The notes below the pieces were generated by a model that ran no database searches, was not told where the DNA came from, and was given only the letters and a program-made list of their open reading frames with translations. From Halieaceae bacterium (GTDB lineage: Bacteria; Pseudomonadota; Gammaproteobacteria; Pseudomonadales; Halieaceae), in assembly GCA_002721785.1 (NCBI GenBank), contig PBLO01000004.1, positions 387,384 through 451,383 on the forward strand: a DNA stretch of 64,000 bases, written 5' to 3'. The translations under genes were made by a program, and so were the position numbers. Within the stretch, counting starts at the first letter, position 1. Each line of letters starts with the position of its first letter. Shown here piece after piece: positions 55,973-64,000 of this stretch.

Positions 55973-56757
55973 AATCGCTCGAGGGCATGTCGATACTGAT
56001 CACAGGGGGTGGTTCAGGCATCGGGCTGGGCACGGCCCAATACTGCGTCAATCGCGGCGCCAAGGTCACGATCTGTGGACGCAGAGCTGACAAAATTGAG
56101 GCCGCGGCGGCGTCACTGGGCAGCCAGTGTCGCGGCGTCGCCGCCGACATCACCGTAGCCTGCGATCGCGAGAACTTACTGGCGGTCGCGCTGGAGCACG
56201 GAGGCCAGCTCGACGCCCTGGTGAATAACGCCGGCAACATGTATCGCGGCGCCATCACCGAATTAGACGAGCAAGAATTGCAGGATGTATTCCACACCAA
56301 TGTGATTGCAGCGATGATGCTGACCGGACTGTGCACGCCGCATCTCGCCGAGCGCGGGGGCGCGGTCGTCTTCGTGGGTTCTATTCACACCCGACGCGCC
56401 TTCCCTGGCGCATCGCCTTACGCTGCAACCAAGGCCGCTGTGCAGGGCCTGACTCGCGTGCTGGCGGCGGAGCTAGGCCAGCAGAAGATTCGCGTGAACT
56501 GCCTGCTCCCCGGTGCAGTCTTCACCGAAATCAATCAGCGTGCAGGTCTAATGGATGATGAAACCGCGTTGCAAAGACTACAGGGAATGTCAGACTTGCA
56601 CGCCTTGGGCCGCATTGGCACCACCGAAGAGATTGCCGAAGCCATGGCGTACTTGATGTGCGCCGAGTGGGTGACGGGCGCCATGATCGATATCGACGGC
56701 GGACTGGGTCTGGGCATCACGGCTGACCCTGCCATCACAAACAGAAAGGAGCAGTAA
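55969..56757 (+). CDS. Short-chain dehydrogenase/reductase
   Basis: Oxidoreductase of about 262 residues. TGGGSGIG near residue 13, NNAGNMYRG near residue 86 and YAATK near residue 155 are in place, with the serine in VGSIHTRRA. The C-terminus, WVTGAMIDIDGGLGLG, is the usual SDR ending. The GTG start overlaps the ThuA stop (GTGA); the track start at 55921 lies within the ThuA gene. It is followed 2 bases later by the ferredoxin gene. It is not a close copy of the SDR at 54540, so the two probably act on different steps. Confidence 0.92.
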   Translation: MKSLEGMSILITGGGSGIGLGTAQYCVNRGAKVTICGRRADKIEAAAASLGSQCRGVAADITVACDRENLLAVALEHGGQLDALVNNAGNMYRGAITELDEQELQDVFHTNVIAAMMLTGLCTPHLAERGGAVVFVGSIHTRRAFPGASPYAATKAAVQGLTRVLAAELGQQKIRVNCLLPGAVFTEINQRAGLMDDETALQRLQGMSDLHALGRIGTTEEIAEAMAYLMCAEWVTGAMIDIDGGLGLGITADPAITNRKEQ

Positions 56758-56759
56758 CC

Positions 56760-57089
56760 ATGAGCGAACCCATTAGTGTGAACGTGACGACTCGAGAGGG
56801 CGAACAGCGAACTGTCACACAGGGCGCGGGCCACCAGACATTAATGCAGGTGCTCTACGAGGAGGATATCGGTGTCGAAGCGATCTGCGGCGGCTGCACC
56901 TCCTGCGCCACCTGTCACGTGCTCATTGAGCCCGAGTGGATGAGCAAGCTGCCCGAACGAGATCAGGCTGAACTGATGTTGCTGCAATACGCAGAGCACT
57001 ACGATCCGGAGCGCTCGCGCCTGAGTTGCCAACTACAGCTGGGGCCAGAGCTTGAGGGTATGCCACTGACGATTGCCCCTGAAGAGTAG
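56760..57089 (+). CDS. [2Fe-2S] ferredoxin (adrenodoxin/putidaredoxin type)
   Basis: Electron carrier of 109 residues. The cluster cysteines follow the C-x5-C-x2-C pattern in ICGGCTSCATCHVLIEPEW near residue 41, and the fourth lies in RLSCQLQL. This is the type that feeds bacterial P450s and some Rieske oxygenases, and both kinds of oxygenase are in the region. No ferredoxin reductase gene is visible in the window. A ribosome site (AAAGGAG) precedes ATG 56760. Confidence 0.95.
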   Translation: MSEPISVNVTTREGEQRTVTQGAGHQTLMQVLYEEDIGVEAICGGCTSCATCHVLIEPEWMSKLPERDQAELMLLQYAEHYDPERSRLSCQLQLGPELEGMPLTIAPEE

Positions 57090-57133
57090 GCATAGGTCGA
57101 ACGCCCTGCCCCCGAGACTGAGGTGATCACAAT

Positions 57134-58150
57134 ATGACGGATCGCATTGCACTCGCCCAAGCCCAATCCATCGACATCCACGCGCACGCCGTGCTCGCGG
57201 GATCGATGGGTATGGCGGGAGAGCACGGCCCCGAGATCGGCTACACCGACGAGGGCGCTCCGTGGTTTCGTGTGGGTGACTATCGGCTCGATGGTGTTCG
57301 GTACGAAGGCAGCCCCTTCATGGAAGCGGACATTCGCATCGCGAACATGGAGTCTGCCGGCATCGACTTTCAGGTCGTATCGCCCAACCCATTGACCTAC
57401 TTCCATCACATCGAACCCGAACATGCCGTGCGCTTTTGCCAGGAACACAATGACGCCCTGGCCGAGATGGTTGCACGCCACCCCGATCGCCTTGCCGGCT
57501 TTGCCGCGCTACCGATGCAAGACATCGACGCGGCGTGCAAAGAGCTTGATCGCGCGCTCACGGATCTCGATTTGCTCGGCGGCTACATCGGCACCGATAT
57601 TGGCAGACCACTGAACGATCCCGCCCTGGATACCTTCTACGCCCACGTAGTGAAACGTGATGTGCCACTTATGATGCACCCCGCTCCGGCAGGCATCGAT
57701 GGCCCGGCGGGCGACCCAAACTTGAAACAGTTTGATCTGGATCTGCTGACAGGATTCGCGGCTCAAGAATCGATCGCTGTCGCCACGCTCATATTCGGTG
57801 GCGTCCTGCACCGACATCCTGATATCGATATCTGTCTGAGTCACGCAGGCGGGACTATGACATCGTTAATCGGCCGATTTAACCGCGCCTGCACCAAACG
57901 GCCCTGGGTACCGGAACACCTTCAATACGAGGGTGCTTTTGAGGAATCGCTGAAGCAGCTTTGGTTCGATACCCATGTGCACGACCCACGCGTGCTGCAG
58001 TGGGTCATCAAGATTATGGGTACCGAGAAGCTTTTGCTCGGAACCAATTTCTCGGGTTGGGACCAACATGCGATGACCCACGATATCGACCCCAAGCTGG
58101 CGGACCAGATGGCCGCCAACGCCAAGCGATTACTGAGGGTGCCGAGCTGA
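57134..58150 (+). CDS. Amidohydrolase-2 family protein (ACMSD-like)
   Basis: TIM-barrel protein of 338 residues related to ACMSD-type decarboxylases and hydratases. Metal motifs are SIDIHAHAV near residue 13, MMHPAP near residue 177 and CLSHAGG near residue 235. The segment where these enzymes carry a metal-binding aspartate (G-[TS]-D) reads LLGTNFSGWDQH, so Asn replaces Asp unless the Asp five residues later serves. Decarboxylation or hydration of an aromatic or ring-cleavage product would fit its place between the ferredoxin and MFS genes, but this is inference. Confidence 0.85.
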   Translation: MTDRIALAQAQSIDIHAHAVLAGSMGMAGEHGPEIGYTDEGAPWFRVGDYRLDGVRYEGSPFMEADIRIANMESAGIDFQVVSPNPLTYFHHIEPEHAVRFCQEHNDALAEMVARHPDRLAGFAALPMQDIDAACKELDRALTDLDLLGGYIGTDIGRPLNDPALDTFYAHVVKRDVPLMMHPAPAGIDGPAGDPNLKQFDLDLLTGFAAQESIAVATLIFGGVLHRHPDIDICLSHAGGTMTSLIGRFNRACTKRPWVPEHLQYEGAFEESLKQLWFDTHVHDPRVLQWVIKIMGTEKLLLGTNFSGWDQHAMTHDIDPKLADQMAANAKRLLRVPS

Positions 58151-58151
58151 G

Positions 58152-59390
58152 ATGATGCGCCAAACGGAACGAGAACTGGCGCAACGTTGGCCGCTGATTA
58201 TGGCCACCTGCATGGGCATTATCAGCAGCTCATTCGTTTTACCGTATTACTCTATCGGCGCGCTGGTCGCACCCGTGACCGAGGAATTCGGCTGGAGTCG
58301 CGCACAGTTTCAGGCGGCAATCCTTTTCAGCTCGGGCCTAGGGGCGCTGACCTCCCCCATCATAGGCTGGCTGAATGACAAATATGGTCCGCGTCGAGTT
58401 GCTCTGCCCTCCATTATTGGGCTGTCACTGGGTCTATTAACCGCTTCGCAGATTCAGGGCGATCTGTGGATGCTGTTCCTGGCCTACGGCATGATGGCGT
58501 TACTGGGTGCGGGCACTATTCCCGTCACCTGGACGCGGGCGATCGCAACCAGCTTTTTCAAAAGGCGCGGACTTGCCCTGGGCTTAGCCCTTACAGGCAC
58601 CGGCATCTGCGCTTCAGTGGCGCCCCACTACACCGTCTGGCTCACAGATCAATACGGCTGGCGGGGAGCCTACATCGGCCTGGCATTGATACCCATGCTG
58701 ATTGCATGGCCAACGCTCTACTTCCTCTTCAAACCGCTCGATACCCACGCGAATACTGCGGCCGCTGAGCCCGAAACCTCGGCAGCCCTAGCGAGCGGCT
58801 TGACCTTGGGTGAAGCAGTGCGCGGCTATCGCTTTTGGGTGCTGCTGCTCTCTATCCTGTTTGCCTACCAGGGCTTTTCAGGCATTGGCCCCAACCTGCT
58901 GCCCTCCCTCACTGACGACGGCTTTACTCGTGAGCAAGCCGCATCCGTCCAAAGCGTATTCGGCATGTCGATCATCGTCGGTCGCGTCGTGGTGGGCTAT
59001 CTCGTAGATCGGCTTTGGGCACCCGGCGTGGCAGCCTTTTGTCTTGCGATACCCGCCGCGGGCGCGGCTATGCTCCATGGTGAGCAAACCTTTGCAGCAG
59101 CAGCGCTGGCTGCCTTTTTGATCGGTTTCGCTGCAGGTGCCGAACTTGATTTGATGGCCTTCCTTGCAGCGCGTTACTTCGGTTTAGCGCACTACGCCAA
59201 GATCTACTCGATTCTTTATGCGACTCTCGCGGTGTGCTCAGGCACAGCACCCATGGTCTTCGCTTCGGTCTATGACGCAACGGGCAGCTATGATCTGGGG
59301 TACTCCATCGCCAGCGGCTTGTTCTTGGTTTCGGTGGTATTGATTCTGCTGTTGGGGCGCTATCCAAAAGAATATGAGGGCGGGCACTGA
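58152..59390 (+). CDS. MFS transporter
   Basis: Major facilitator protein of 412 residues with about 12 hydrophobic helices. The A-motif between helices 2 and 3 is visible as GWLNDKYGPRRVALP near residue 74. The opening PYYSIGALVAPVTEEFGWSRAQFQAAILF resembles the monocarboxylate/oxalate-formate antiporter branch. It begins 1 base after the amidohydrolase stop, so it is the last gene of the plus-strand operon. It probably imports the pathway substrate, likely an organic acid, but the substrate cannot be read from sequence. Confidence 0.92.
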   Translation: MMRQTERELAQRWPLIMATCMGIISSSFVLPYYSIGALVAPVTEEFGWSRAQFQAAILFSSGLGALTSPIIGWLNDKYGPRRVALPSIIGLSLGLLTASQIQGDLWMLFLAYGMMALLGAGTIPVTWTRAIATSFFKRRGLALGLALTGTGICASVAPHYTVWLTDQYGWRGAYIGLALIPMLIAWPTLYFLFKPLDTHANTAAAEPETSAALASGLTLGEAVRGYRFWVLLLSILFAYQGFSGIGPNLLPSLTDDGFTREQAASVQSVFGMSIIVGRVVVGYLVDRLWAPGVAAFCLAIPAAGAAMLHGEQTFAAAALAAFLIGFAAGAELDLMAFLAARYFGLAHYAKIYSILYATLAVCSGTAPMVFASVYDATGSYDLGYSIASGLFLVSVVLILLLGRYPKEYEGGH

Positions 59391-59426
59391 GGCACCTCCC
59401 CCGATCGATACTTCAGGAGCCAAACT

Positions 59427-60497
59427 TCACGATCCGATTGGCGCCCAAGCTAATAAGCTACTGTCATTTGTGAAGGTATTGGGAACCAGTTTGATGCCTC
59501 CCGCTTCGGCCAGGGCGACGTAGTCCATCCAACTCACTACCGCGGCAATGGGTGTCCCCGGCCCCGTATCAAAGAACAACGGACCATACACATTCGCGGT
59601 ATAGATGAGATCATCCTCCGAAACACGCTGGGTCGCATCATGGCGCGCACCAGCAGGCTCATAAAACCACGTACCAGGCCCGTAACCTTCCGGCGGGCCT
59701 GCACGCACTCCTAGCGCTCCCTCAAGCACCAGAAAGTCGGCGCCGGCAATGTGGTTGTGCGGCGCTGCCACGCCGTTATGTCGGACCATAAGGGAGACAT
59801 AACCGGTCTCCTGACTCACACGCAGCACCTTTAATCCGATATCGGGCAGGTCGGGATTGACCACCCAAGGCACCGCACGACAGTCGACAAAATAGGGGTG
59901 CTGGAAAGTATCGGGAGATGCTGTTGTCACGCTGGCGACGAGATGTCCCGAGTTCTGACCTGCGATGGCTAGTGGCTCACCTACACCCGTGTAAGGTTGC
60001 CGCTCAACCATGCACTCGGCCAACGTATTCGGAATCATGCTGATGCCGGCCTGCAAGGCCATCTGCCTGATATCGGCACTGGTGACCAAGCGACTCACTT
60101 GATTGCCAGCAGACAAAAGTGCAAATGCGCCATAACAGTTGACCAGTAGCTCAGCATCTTCGGCGGCGACCAGTCGGTCGAGACAGGTATTGGCGGAGAA
60201 GTAACCCCATATACCGGGCTCAAGATGGCTTGTACCGTTGCCATCCAAGCAATCCAGAGATCCCGACAGTACCAGCAGATCCATTCCCGACAGCGATAGC
60301 AGTCGGTCCAGACTTGCGCCCTTCTCGAGCCGCACGATCAGGCTGAACATGCCGCTTTCCATACTGGCTCGCAGCGGCTTGAGGGAGCAGCCTGCAACAC
60401 CGCTGAGCGGGAGCCAGGGCAACAAATTGGTATCTACCCCCCCTTCAGCGCCATCAGGGTCGAATTCGGGATTAAATGCCAGAGAACCTTCACTCAT
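59427..60497 (-). CDS. ChrR-type bicupin protein
   Basis: Protein of 356 residues made of two ChrR-like cupin halves. Each has a DTNLLPWLPLSGVAGCSLKPL-type opening (the second: DCRAVPWVVNPDLPDIGLKVLRV). The C-terminal half keeps likely metal ligands (APHNHIAGADFLVLEG and GARHDAT), whereas the N-terminal half has LDRLLSLSGMDLLVLSG with no H-x-H. The ChrR-like cupin family includes 2,4'-dihydroxyacetophenone dioxygenase, so a dioxygenase or metal-dependent function is possible. It is the only minus-strand gene here and is divergent from gloA. Confidence 0.8.
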   Translation of the reverse strand: MSEGSLAFNPEFDPDGAEGGVDTNLLPWLPLSGVAGCSLKPLRASMESGMFSLIVRLEKGASLDRLLSLSGMDLLVLSGSLDCLDGNGTSHLEPGIWGYFSANTCLDRLVAAEDAELLVNCYGAFALLSAGNQVSRLVTSADIRQMALQAGISMIPNTLAECMVERQPYTGVGEPLAIAGQNSGHLVASVTTASPDTFQHPYFVDCRAVPWVVNPDLPDIGLKVLRVSQETGYVSLMVRHNGVAAPHNHIAGADFLVLEGALGVRAGPPEGYGPGTWFYEPAGARHDATQRVSEDDLIYTANVYGPLFFDTGPGTPIAAVVSWMDYVALAEAGGIKLVPNTFTNDSSLLAWAPIGS

Positions 60498-60710
60498 CGG
60501 TCTGTTTACTCTCTAGTTATCGTTGTTGTCCTAGCAAACCTCGCATGATCACGACGACGAGGCAAGCGCCCTTGCATCCAGACGAGAACCACAAAGAACA
60601 GTCAAACCAGTCCCTTGCAACTGCACGGAGGGAGCGAACTGAATCGCTGGCAACCCAAATCGCCATGAGTATCATAGGAAGCAGCCGAGACGCCCCGGCA
60701 GAGGCAATCG

Positions 60711-61247
60711 ATGACTGAATCGCACACAGCTACGTCGGACTATGTTCTGAATCAGACCATGCTCCGCATCAAAGACCCCGAACCTTCGCTGCGGTTTTAT
60801 CAAGACGTGATGGGAATGACGCTGTATCAGAAAGTCGACTTCCCGGAGATGTCGTTCTCCCTCTATTTTCTAGGCTATCCCTCGAATCATGAGGGCAACA
60901 CGATTCCCACTGACCCAAACGCCAGATGCCATTTCACTTTTCAGCAAAGTGCACTGCTGGAGCTCACCCACAATTGGGGCACCGAAACGGACCCGGACTT
61001 CCCCGGCCACCACAATGGCAATGAGGCACCACGCGGATTCGGCCACATCGGGGTTTCCGTGCCCGATGTCGCAGCGGCCTGCGCGCGCTTCGAGTCATTG
61101 GGCGTCACGTTCGTCAAAAAACCCGACGAAGGCACCATGAAAGATCTCGCGTTCATACAGGACCCTGACGGTTACTGGATAGAAATCCTCAACGCAGACT
61201 CCATCACACAATTGATTCAGGAGCATGGAGCGACGAGCCATGAGTGA
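60711..61247 (+). CDS. gloA: Lactoylglutathione lyase (glyoxalase I)
   Basis: VOC-fold isomerase of 178 residues that converts the methylglyoxal-glutathione adduct to S-lactoylglutathione. It is strikingly close to animal GLO1 in sequence pattern: [54 protein letters not shown] and [14 protein letters not shown]. The four metal ligands (Gln in NQTML, Glu in LELTH, His in GFGHIG, Glu in WIEIL) are all present. AGAGG lies about 6 bases before the ATG. It overlaps the start of the Rieske gene. In this setting it could serve detoxification or a related reaction of the pathway. Confidence 0.95.
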   Translation: MTESHTATSDYVLNQTMLRIKDPEPSLRFYQDVMGMTLYQKVDFPEMSFSLYFLGYPSNHEGNTIPTDPNARCHFTFQQSALLELTHNWGTETDPDFPGHHNGNEAPRGFGHIGVSVPDVAAACARFESLGVTFVKKPDEGTMKDLAFIQDPDGYWIEILNADSITQLIQEHGATSHE

Positions 61248-62391
61248 CGCACGCGAGCTGGCGGGCAGAGCACTAGCGCATTTCAACAATGGGACGACTG
61301 ATCTGGCCCCCGAGCAACTGCGCATTCCGATTGACGCCTACACCAACGAAGCGCGATATGAAGCGGAGCGACAAACCGTTTTTTTCGAATCACCGATTGC
61401 CATCGCTCTGTCTCTGGAACTACCGGAGGCAGGAGACTTCCAGACGCAAACAGTCATGGGCGTACCACTTCTGCTGACACGTGACCGTGACATGAAAGCA
61501 CACTGCTTTATCAACGTGTGCCGGCACCGGGGAGCTAAAGTCTGCTTGCAGGAAAAAGGCCATCAAACGCGCTTTAGTTGCCCTTATCACGCTTGGACCT
61601 ATAGCAACCAAGGCGAGCTGATTGGCATCTATGGCGAGGACAGCTTTGGCGAGGTTGATCGCGCCACGATGGGTCTCACAGAACTCACGTGCGAAGAGCG
61701 AGCAGGCGTGATCTTCGCCTGCCTGACACCTGGCCACGCTTTTAACATCGACGATTGGCTTGGCGAGTTCGCTGAGAAACTCGCAGATCAGAAACTTGCC
61801 AACTGGCATCTGTATACCGAACGTTGTTTGGACGGCTCGGGATGGAAAGCCACGATGGATGGCTATCTCGAGGTCTACCACCACGATAGCGTGCATGGAA
61901 AAACCGTCGGCCCGCACACCGTGGGCAATTTACTCGTGCACGATACGTGGGGCGCCCACCAACGCATGGCTTTTGCCCGGAAAAACATTCAAGAACTGAA
62001 TGACCGGCGACCGGAATCCTGGGACAACCCCGAATCATTCATCCGTGTTGTCCATTCGGTGTTCCCCAACCTGTCGATCTCCGCCATTTTGGGCGGCCAG
62101 TGTCTGGTCGGGTTTATCTTTCCTGGCGAAACCAGCACGACCACGGTGACGCGGCAGCTCATTCTGAGCGCCGGGGCACCAACGACAGAAGATGAGCAAA
62201 CGGCAGTTGAAACATTCAGCCAGATGACGCTGCAAGCCGTGAGGGATGAGGACTACGCTCTCGTCGCGACGGTTCAGGGTGGGTTAGGCTCTGGAGCCAA
62301 CGACAACTTTTTGATTGGCCGCAATGAGCCCGCTGTGCAACACTACCATCGCGAGATCGAGAGCCTTATGAAAGCAAGCAGGAGAGCCTAG
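61240..62391 (+). CDS. Rieske non-heme iron oxygenase, large subunit
   Basis: Ring-hydroxylating or demethylating oxygenase alpha subunit of about 383 residues. The Rieske cluster motif is CRHRGAKVC...CPYHAWTY near residues 89-110. The mononuclear iron site is in [15 protein letters not shown] near residue 210 (H-x4-H). ATG 61240 is preferred over 61225 because GGAG lies 9 bases upstream of it. It overlaps the gloA stop. No small (beta) subunit or reductase is adjacent, so it may be an alpha-only enzyme served by the ferredoxin at 56760. Substrate unknown. Confidence 0.93.
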   Translation: MSDARELAGRALAHFNNGTTDLAPEQLRIPIDAYTNEARYEAERQTVFFESPIAIALSLELPEAGDFQTQTVMGVPLLLTRDRDMKAHCFINVCRHRGAKVCLQEKGHQTRFSCPYHAWTYSNQGELIGIYGEDSFGEVDRATMGLTELTCEERAGVIFACLTPGHAFNIDDWLGEFAEKLADQKLANWHLYTERCLDGSGWKATMDGYLEVYHHDSVHGKTVGPHTVGNLLVHDTWGAHQRMAFARKNIQELNDRRPESWDNPESFIRVVHSVFPNLSISAILGGQCLVGFIFPGETSTTTVTRQLILSAGAPTTEDEQTAVETFSQMTLQAVRDEDYALVATVQGGLGSGANDNFLIGRNEPAVQHYHREIESLMKASRRA

Positions 62392-62398
62392 TTTGGGA

Positions 62399-63211
62399 AT
62401 GATCGAGCAGAAGATTCGAAGTCTGACCATGGCCGTACTACTGGCACAGGCTCTAACCATTTCCCCTTCCAAAGCAGCCTGTCCCGACTCCTTCGTTGAT
62501 GAGAGCAGGTGGTCAACCACATCACCGGCGTGGTCCTCGGGAGTGGCTTTCGTGATAGCGACTTTCAGTCTCTCAAATGATGCTGGAGGGGATGTGGATT
62601 TCAGCTCGCTCTCGATGGCCGAAACACTGCAAGCGTGGGTTCCAATTCCTGAAGGAGCCAACCCTTATGAAACAGACCCATATGAATTCAACTCCGGGAA
62701 TTTATATTTTCGGACGGCTCCGGCAGGAGAAACTTATGCCGACGGCGCGACCATTTCTTGGGACCTGGCTTTTGACGTTTCAAATACGCCCGCTAACTAT
62801 CCACGGCAAATCAGTCTCAACCCCGAGGAGGGTAACCTCTTTGGCCAATTTAGCTATACGATGCTGAATGCGTCCTTCTACTGTAGTGAGGGAGAGCCGT
62901 TCTACGCAGAAATCACAGCGGCTGAGGCAGGTCTAGGCGAGATCATGCTGACGGCTTCTGCCTTTGAGGGTAGTGCAGCAATAACCAGCTACGACGCTAC
63001 ATGCGAGGATTCGGCGGGGAATACATCAACCGGCTCAAGCGCCAGTACATCGATCACGATCACGGACCTTGATGCCGGAGAGGATTATACTTGCACGGTA
63101 ACAGCTACAAATTCTGTGGGTACCAGCTCTGTATCTGACCCTACCGACACGCTGACGCCAACATCTAGCGGCTTGCCCATTTGGTTACTCCATGAGGCCA
63201 GCACTCCTTGA
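62399..63211 (+). CDS. Exported protein with Fn3-like repeat and hydrophobic C-tail
   Basis: Unrecognised secreted protein of about 270 residues. A signal peptide is visible (LTMAVLLAQALTISPSKA). The middle is a beta-rich domain of unknown family. A fibronectin type III-like module follows (ITSYDATCEDSAGNTSTG to YTCTVTATNSVGTSS), with a proline/threonine-rich linker. The last residues, SSGLPIWLLHEASTP, form a short hydrophobic tail without a basic stop. I keep ATG 62399 over the TTG at 62393. Base use is more AT-rich than its neighbours, so transfer or relaxed selection is possible. It lies directly downstream of the Rieske gene. Confidence 0.7.
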   Translation: MIEQKIRSLTMAVLLAQALTISPSKAACPDSFVDESRWSTTSPAWSSGVAFVIATFSLSNDAGGDVDFSSLSMAETLQAWVPIPEGANPYETDPYEFNSGNLYFRTAPAGETYADGATISWDLAFDVSNTPANYPRQISLNPEEGNLFGQFSYTMLNASFYCSEGEPFYAEITAAEAGLGEIMLTASAFEGSAAITSYDATCEDSAGNTSTGSSASTSITITDLDAGEDYTCTVTATNSVGTSSVSDPTDTLTPTSSGLPIWLLHEASTP

Positions 63212-63337
63212 GCGCAACAATCAATTCAATTGTTCAGCCCAGACGAAAAGATTGAATATCCAGACTTTGGTTGCCAAAAAGAGCGTAGCGTGGCACTCGT
63301 GCTGACGGGGTCGCCACAATCTAGGACATGACATATC

Positions 63338-64000
63338 TTGGGAATCATTGACTACCAGAGCCATCTGAATGCGCTGATATCTGTCAAGGGTCACCCCTTT
63401 GAAAGAGACGCCTTCGCCGAGGTATTTGAGTCTTTCGAGGGCATACGGCATACGTTCGTAGAGCAACCCGCGTCACAGGCTTTTCTCAATACTGAGGCCG
63501 CCGCCCCTTGGGACGTGCTGGTGTTTTATGACATGCCAGGAATTGATTTCAGCACCCAACCACCGGGCTTTGTCGCACCGTCAGAAGCGCTGAAAAAAGG
63601 ATTTATGGAACTCCTCGAGGCGGGTAAGGGCATGGTCTTTCTTCATCACGCCATTGCCGGTTGGCCGCTATGGCCCGAATACGGTGAAGTCATTGGTGGC
63701 CGCTTTTTCTATGGGCCCGCCGAATGTAGAGGCCAGCAAGTGCTAGATTCGGGCTACCGACACGACGTGCCACACAACGCCAGCGTAATCGACTCAACAC
63801 ACCCGATTACCAAAAATCTCGACAACGCCTTCCCACTGACGGATGAGCTTTACCTGTACGAGGTATTCGAGGATGACATTCAGCCCCTGCTCAGCAGTGA
63901 CTACAAGTTTGATCGCGAGCATTTTTATTCAGCTCACCATGCGGTGACGGGCAACATGTTCTGCAATGATGATTGGCCGCATCCCGAGGGCAGTCCGCTG
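63338..64000 (+). CDS. ThuA-like domain protein (3' end cut by window)
   Basis: Open frame of 221 codons to the window edge, not in the ORF track. The sequence is clearly ThuA-like: VKGHPFERDAFAEVFESFEGI, VLVFYDMPGIDF, GKGMVFLHHAIAGWPLWPEYGEVIGGRFFY and LTDELYLYEVFED. The frame is closed by TGA at 63329-63331, so the start must be TTG 63338 (AGGA 11 bases upstream) or CTG 63371. ATG 63328 lies in another frame and meets TGA after seven codons. The amino end otherwise looks complete, so I call it intact but with a rare start. Second ThuA-like gene of the region. Confidence 0.8.
   Translation, partial: MGIIDYQSHLNALISVKGHPFERDAFAEVFESFEGIRHTFVEQPASQAFLNTEAAAPWDVLVFYDMPGIDFSTQPPGFVAPSEALKKGFMELLEAGKGMVFLHHAIAGWPLWPEYGEVIGGRFFYGPAECRGQQVLDSGYRHDVPHNASVIDSTHPITKNLDNAFPLTDELYLYEVFEDDIQPLLSSDYKFDREHFYSAHHAVTGNMFCNDDWPHPEGSPL

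Noticed and set aside
63221-63466. 81-residue minus-strand ORF over the intergenic region and the ThuA start
   Set aside because: It overlaps the strongly ThuA-like plus frame and has no recognisable features.

Overview
The window comes from a bacterial chromosome, most likely a marine aerobic gammaproteobacterium. An OM60/NOR5-type (Halieaceae-like) origin is plausible from gene content, but this is inference and no rRNA is present to test it. Supporting signs are the ExeA/GspB secretion pair, the RapA gene, recA-recX behind a LexA box, and many acyl-CoA and oxygenase genes. I saw no tRNA, rRNA, CRISPR array, insertion sequence or prophage. Coding density is very high, no gene-free stretch exceeds about 260 bases, and many neighbours overlap by ATGA, GTGA or TTGA junctions.

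Layout. 1-11658 is mostly housekeeping: the 3' part of valS, a cold-shock protein, a methyltransferase, a TPR/TonB-like exported protein, a LysR regulator, a TatD-family nuclease, rapA, and a large exported DUF3604/PHP-like protein. 11849-21319 is a lipid/acyl-CoA catabolic block: enoyl-CoA hydratase, CaiB-type CoA-transferase, acyl-CoA dehydrogenase, two acyl-CoA synthetases, an ACAD11/LvaA-like APH-fold kinase and a DUF3336 patatin lipase. 21377-27296 is a tightly coupled operon: DUF1445, pxpA, pxpB, pxpC, DUF4392, D-amino acid aminotransferase and alanine racemase. It joins both halves of a vertebrate-type D-glutamate cyclase, as separate genes, to the bacterial 5-oxoprolinase. Ppx/GppA and an Amt ammonium channel follow.

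30427-43227 holds an exported alkaline phosphatase, gspB-gspA, and a divergent operon starting with a nitronate-monooxygenase-like gene and a class I-like HMG-CoA reductase. After these come two thioredoxin-fold genes, a flavin-reductase-like gene, an exported PepF-like peptidase, a DUF3014 membrane protein, and recX/recA.

43481-64000 is an accessory catabolic region. A cytochrome c-PQQ lipoprotein and a Tat-exported molybdenum hydroxylase (IorAB type) would oxidise substrates in the periplasm. Divergent from them runs a long tightly spaced operon: two tandem unusual P450s, a FadR/FCD-type GntR regulator, two amidohydrolase-superfamily proteins, two SDRs, a ThuA-like protein, a [2Fe-2S] ferredoxin and an MFS transporter. 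A bicupin, glyoxalase I, a Rieske oxygenase, an exported Fn3-like protein and a second, partial ThuA-like gene complete it. I read this as an uncharacterised oxidative pathway for an organic substrate I cannot name; it and the D-glutamate/5-oxoproline operon are the best candidates for new biology here.
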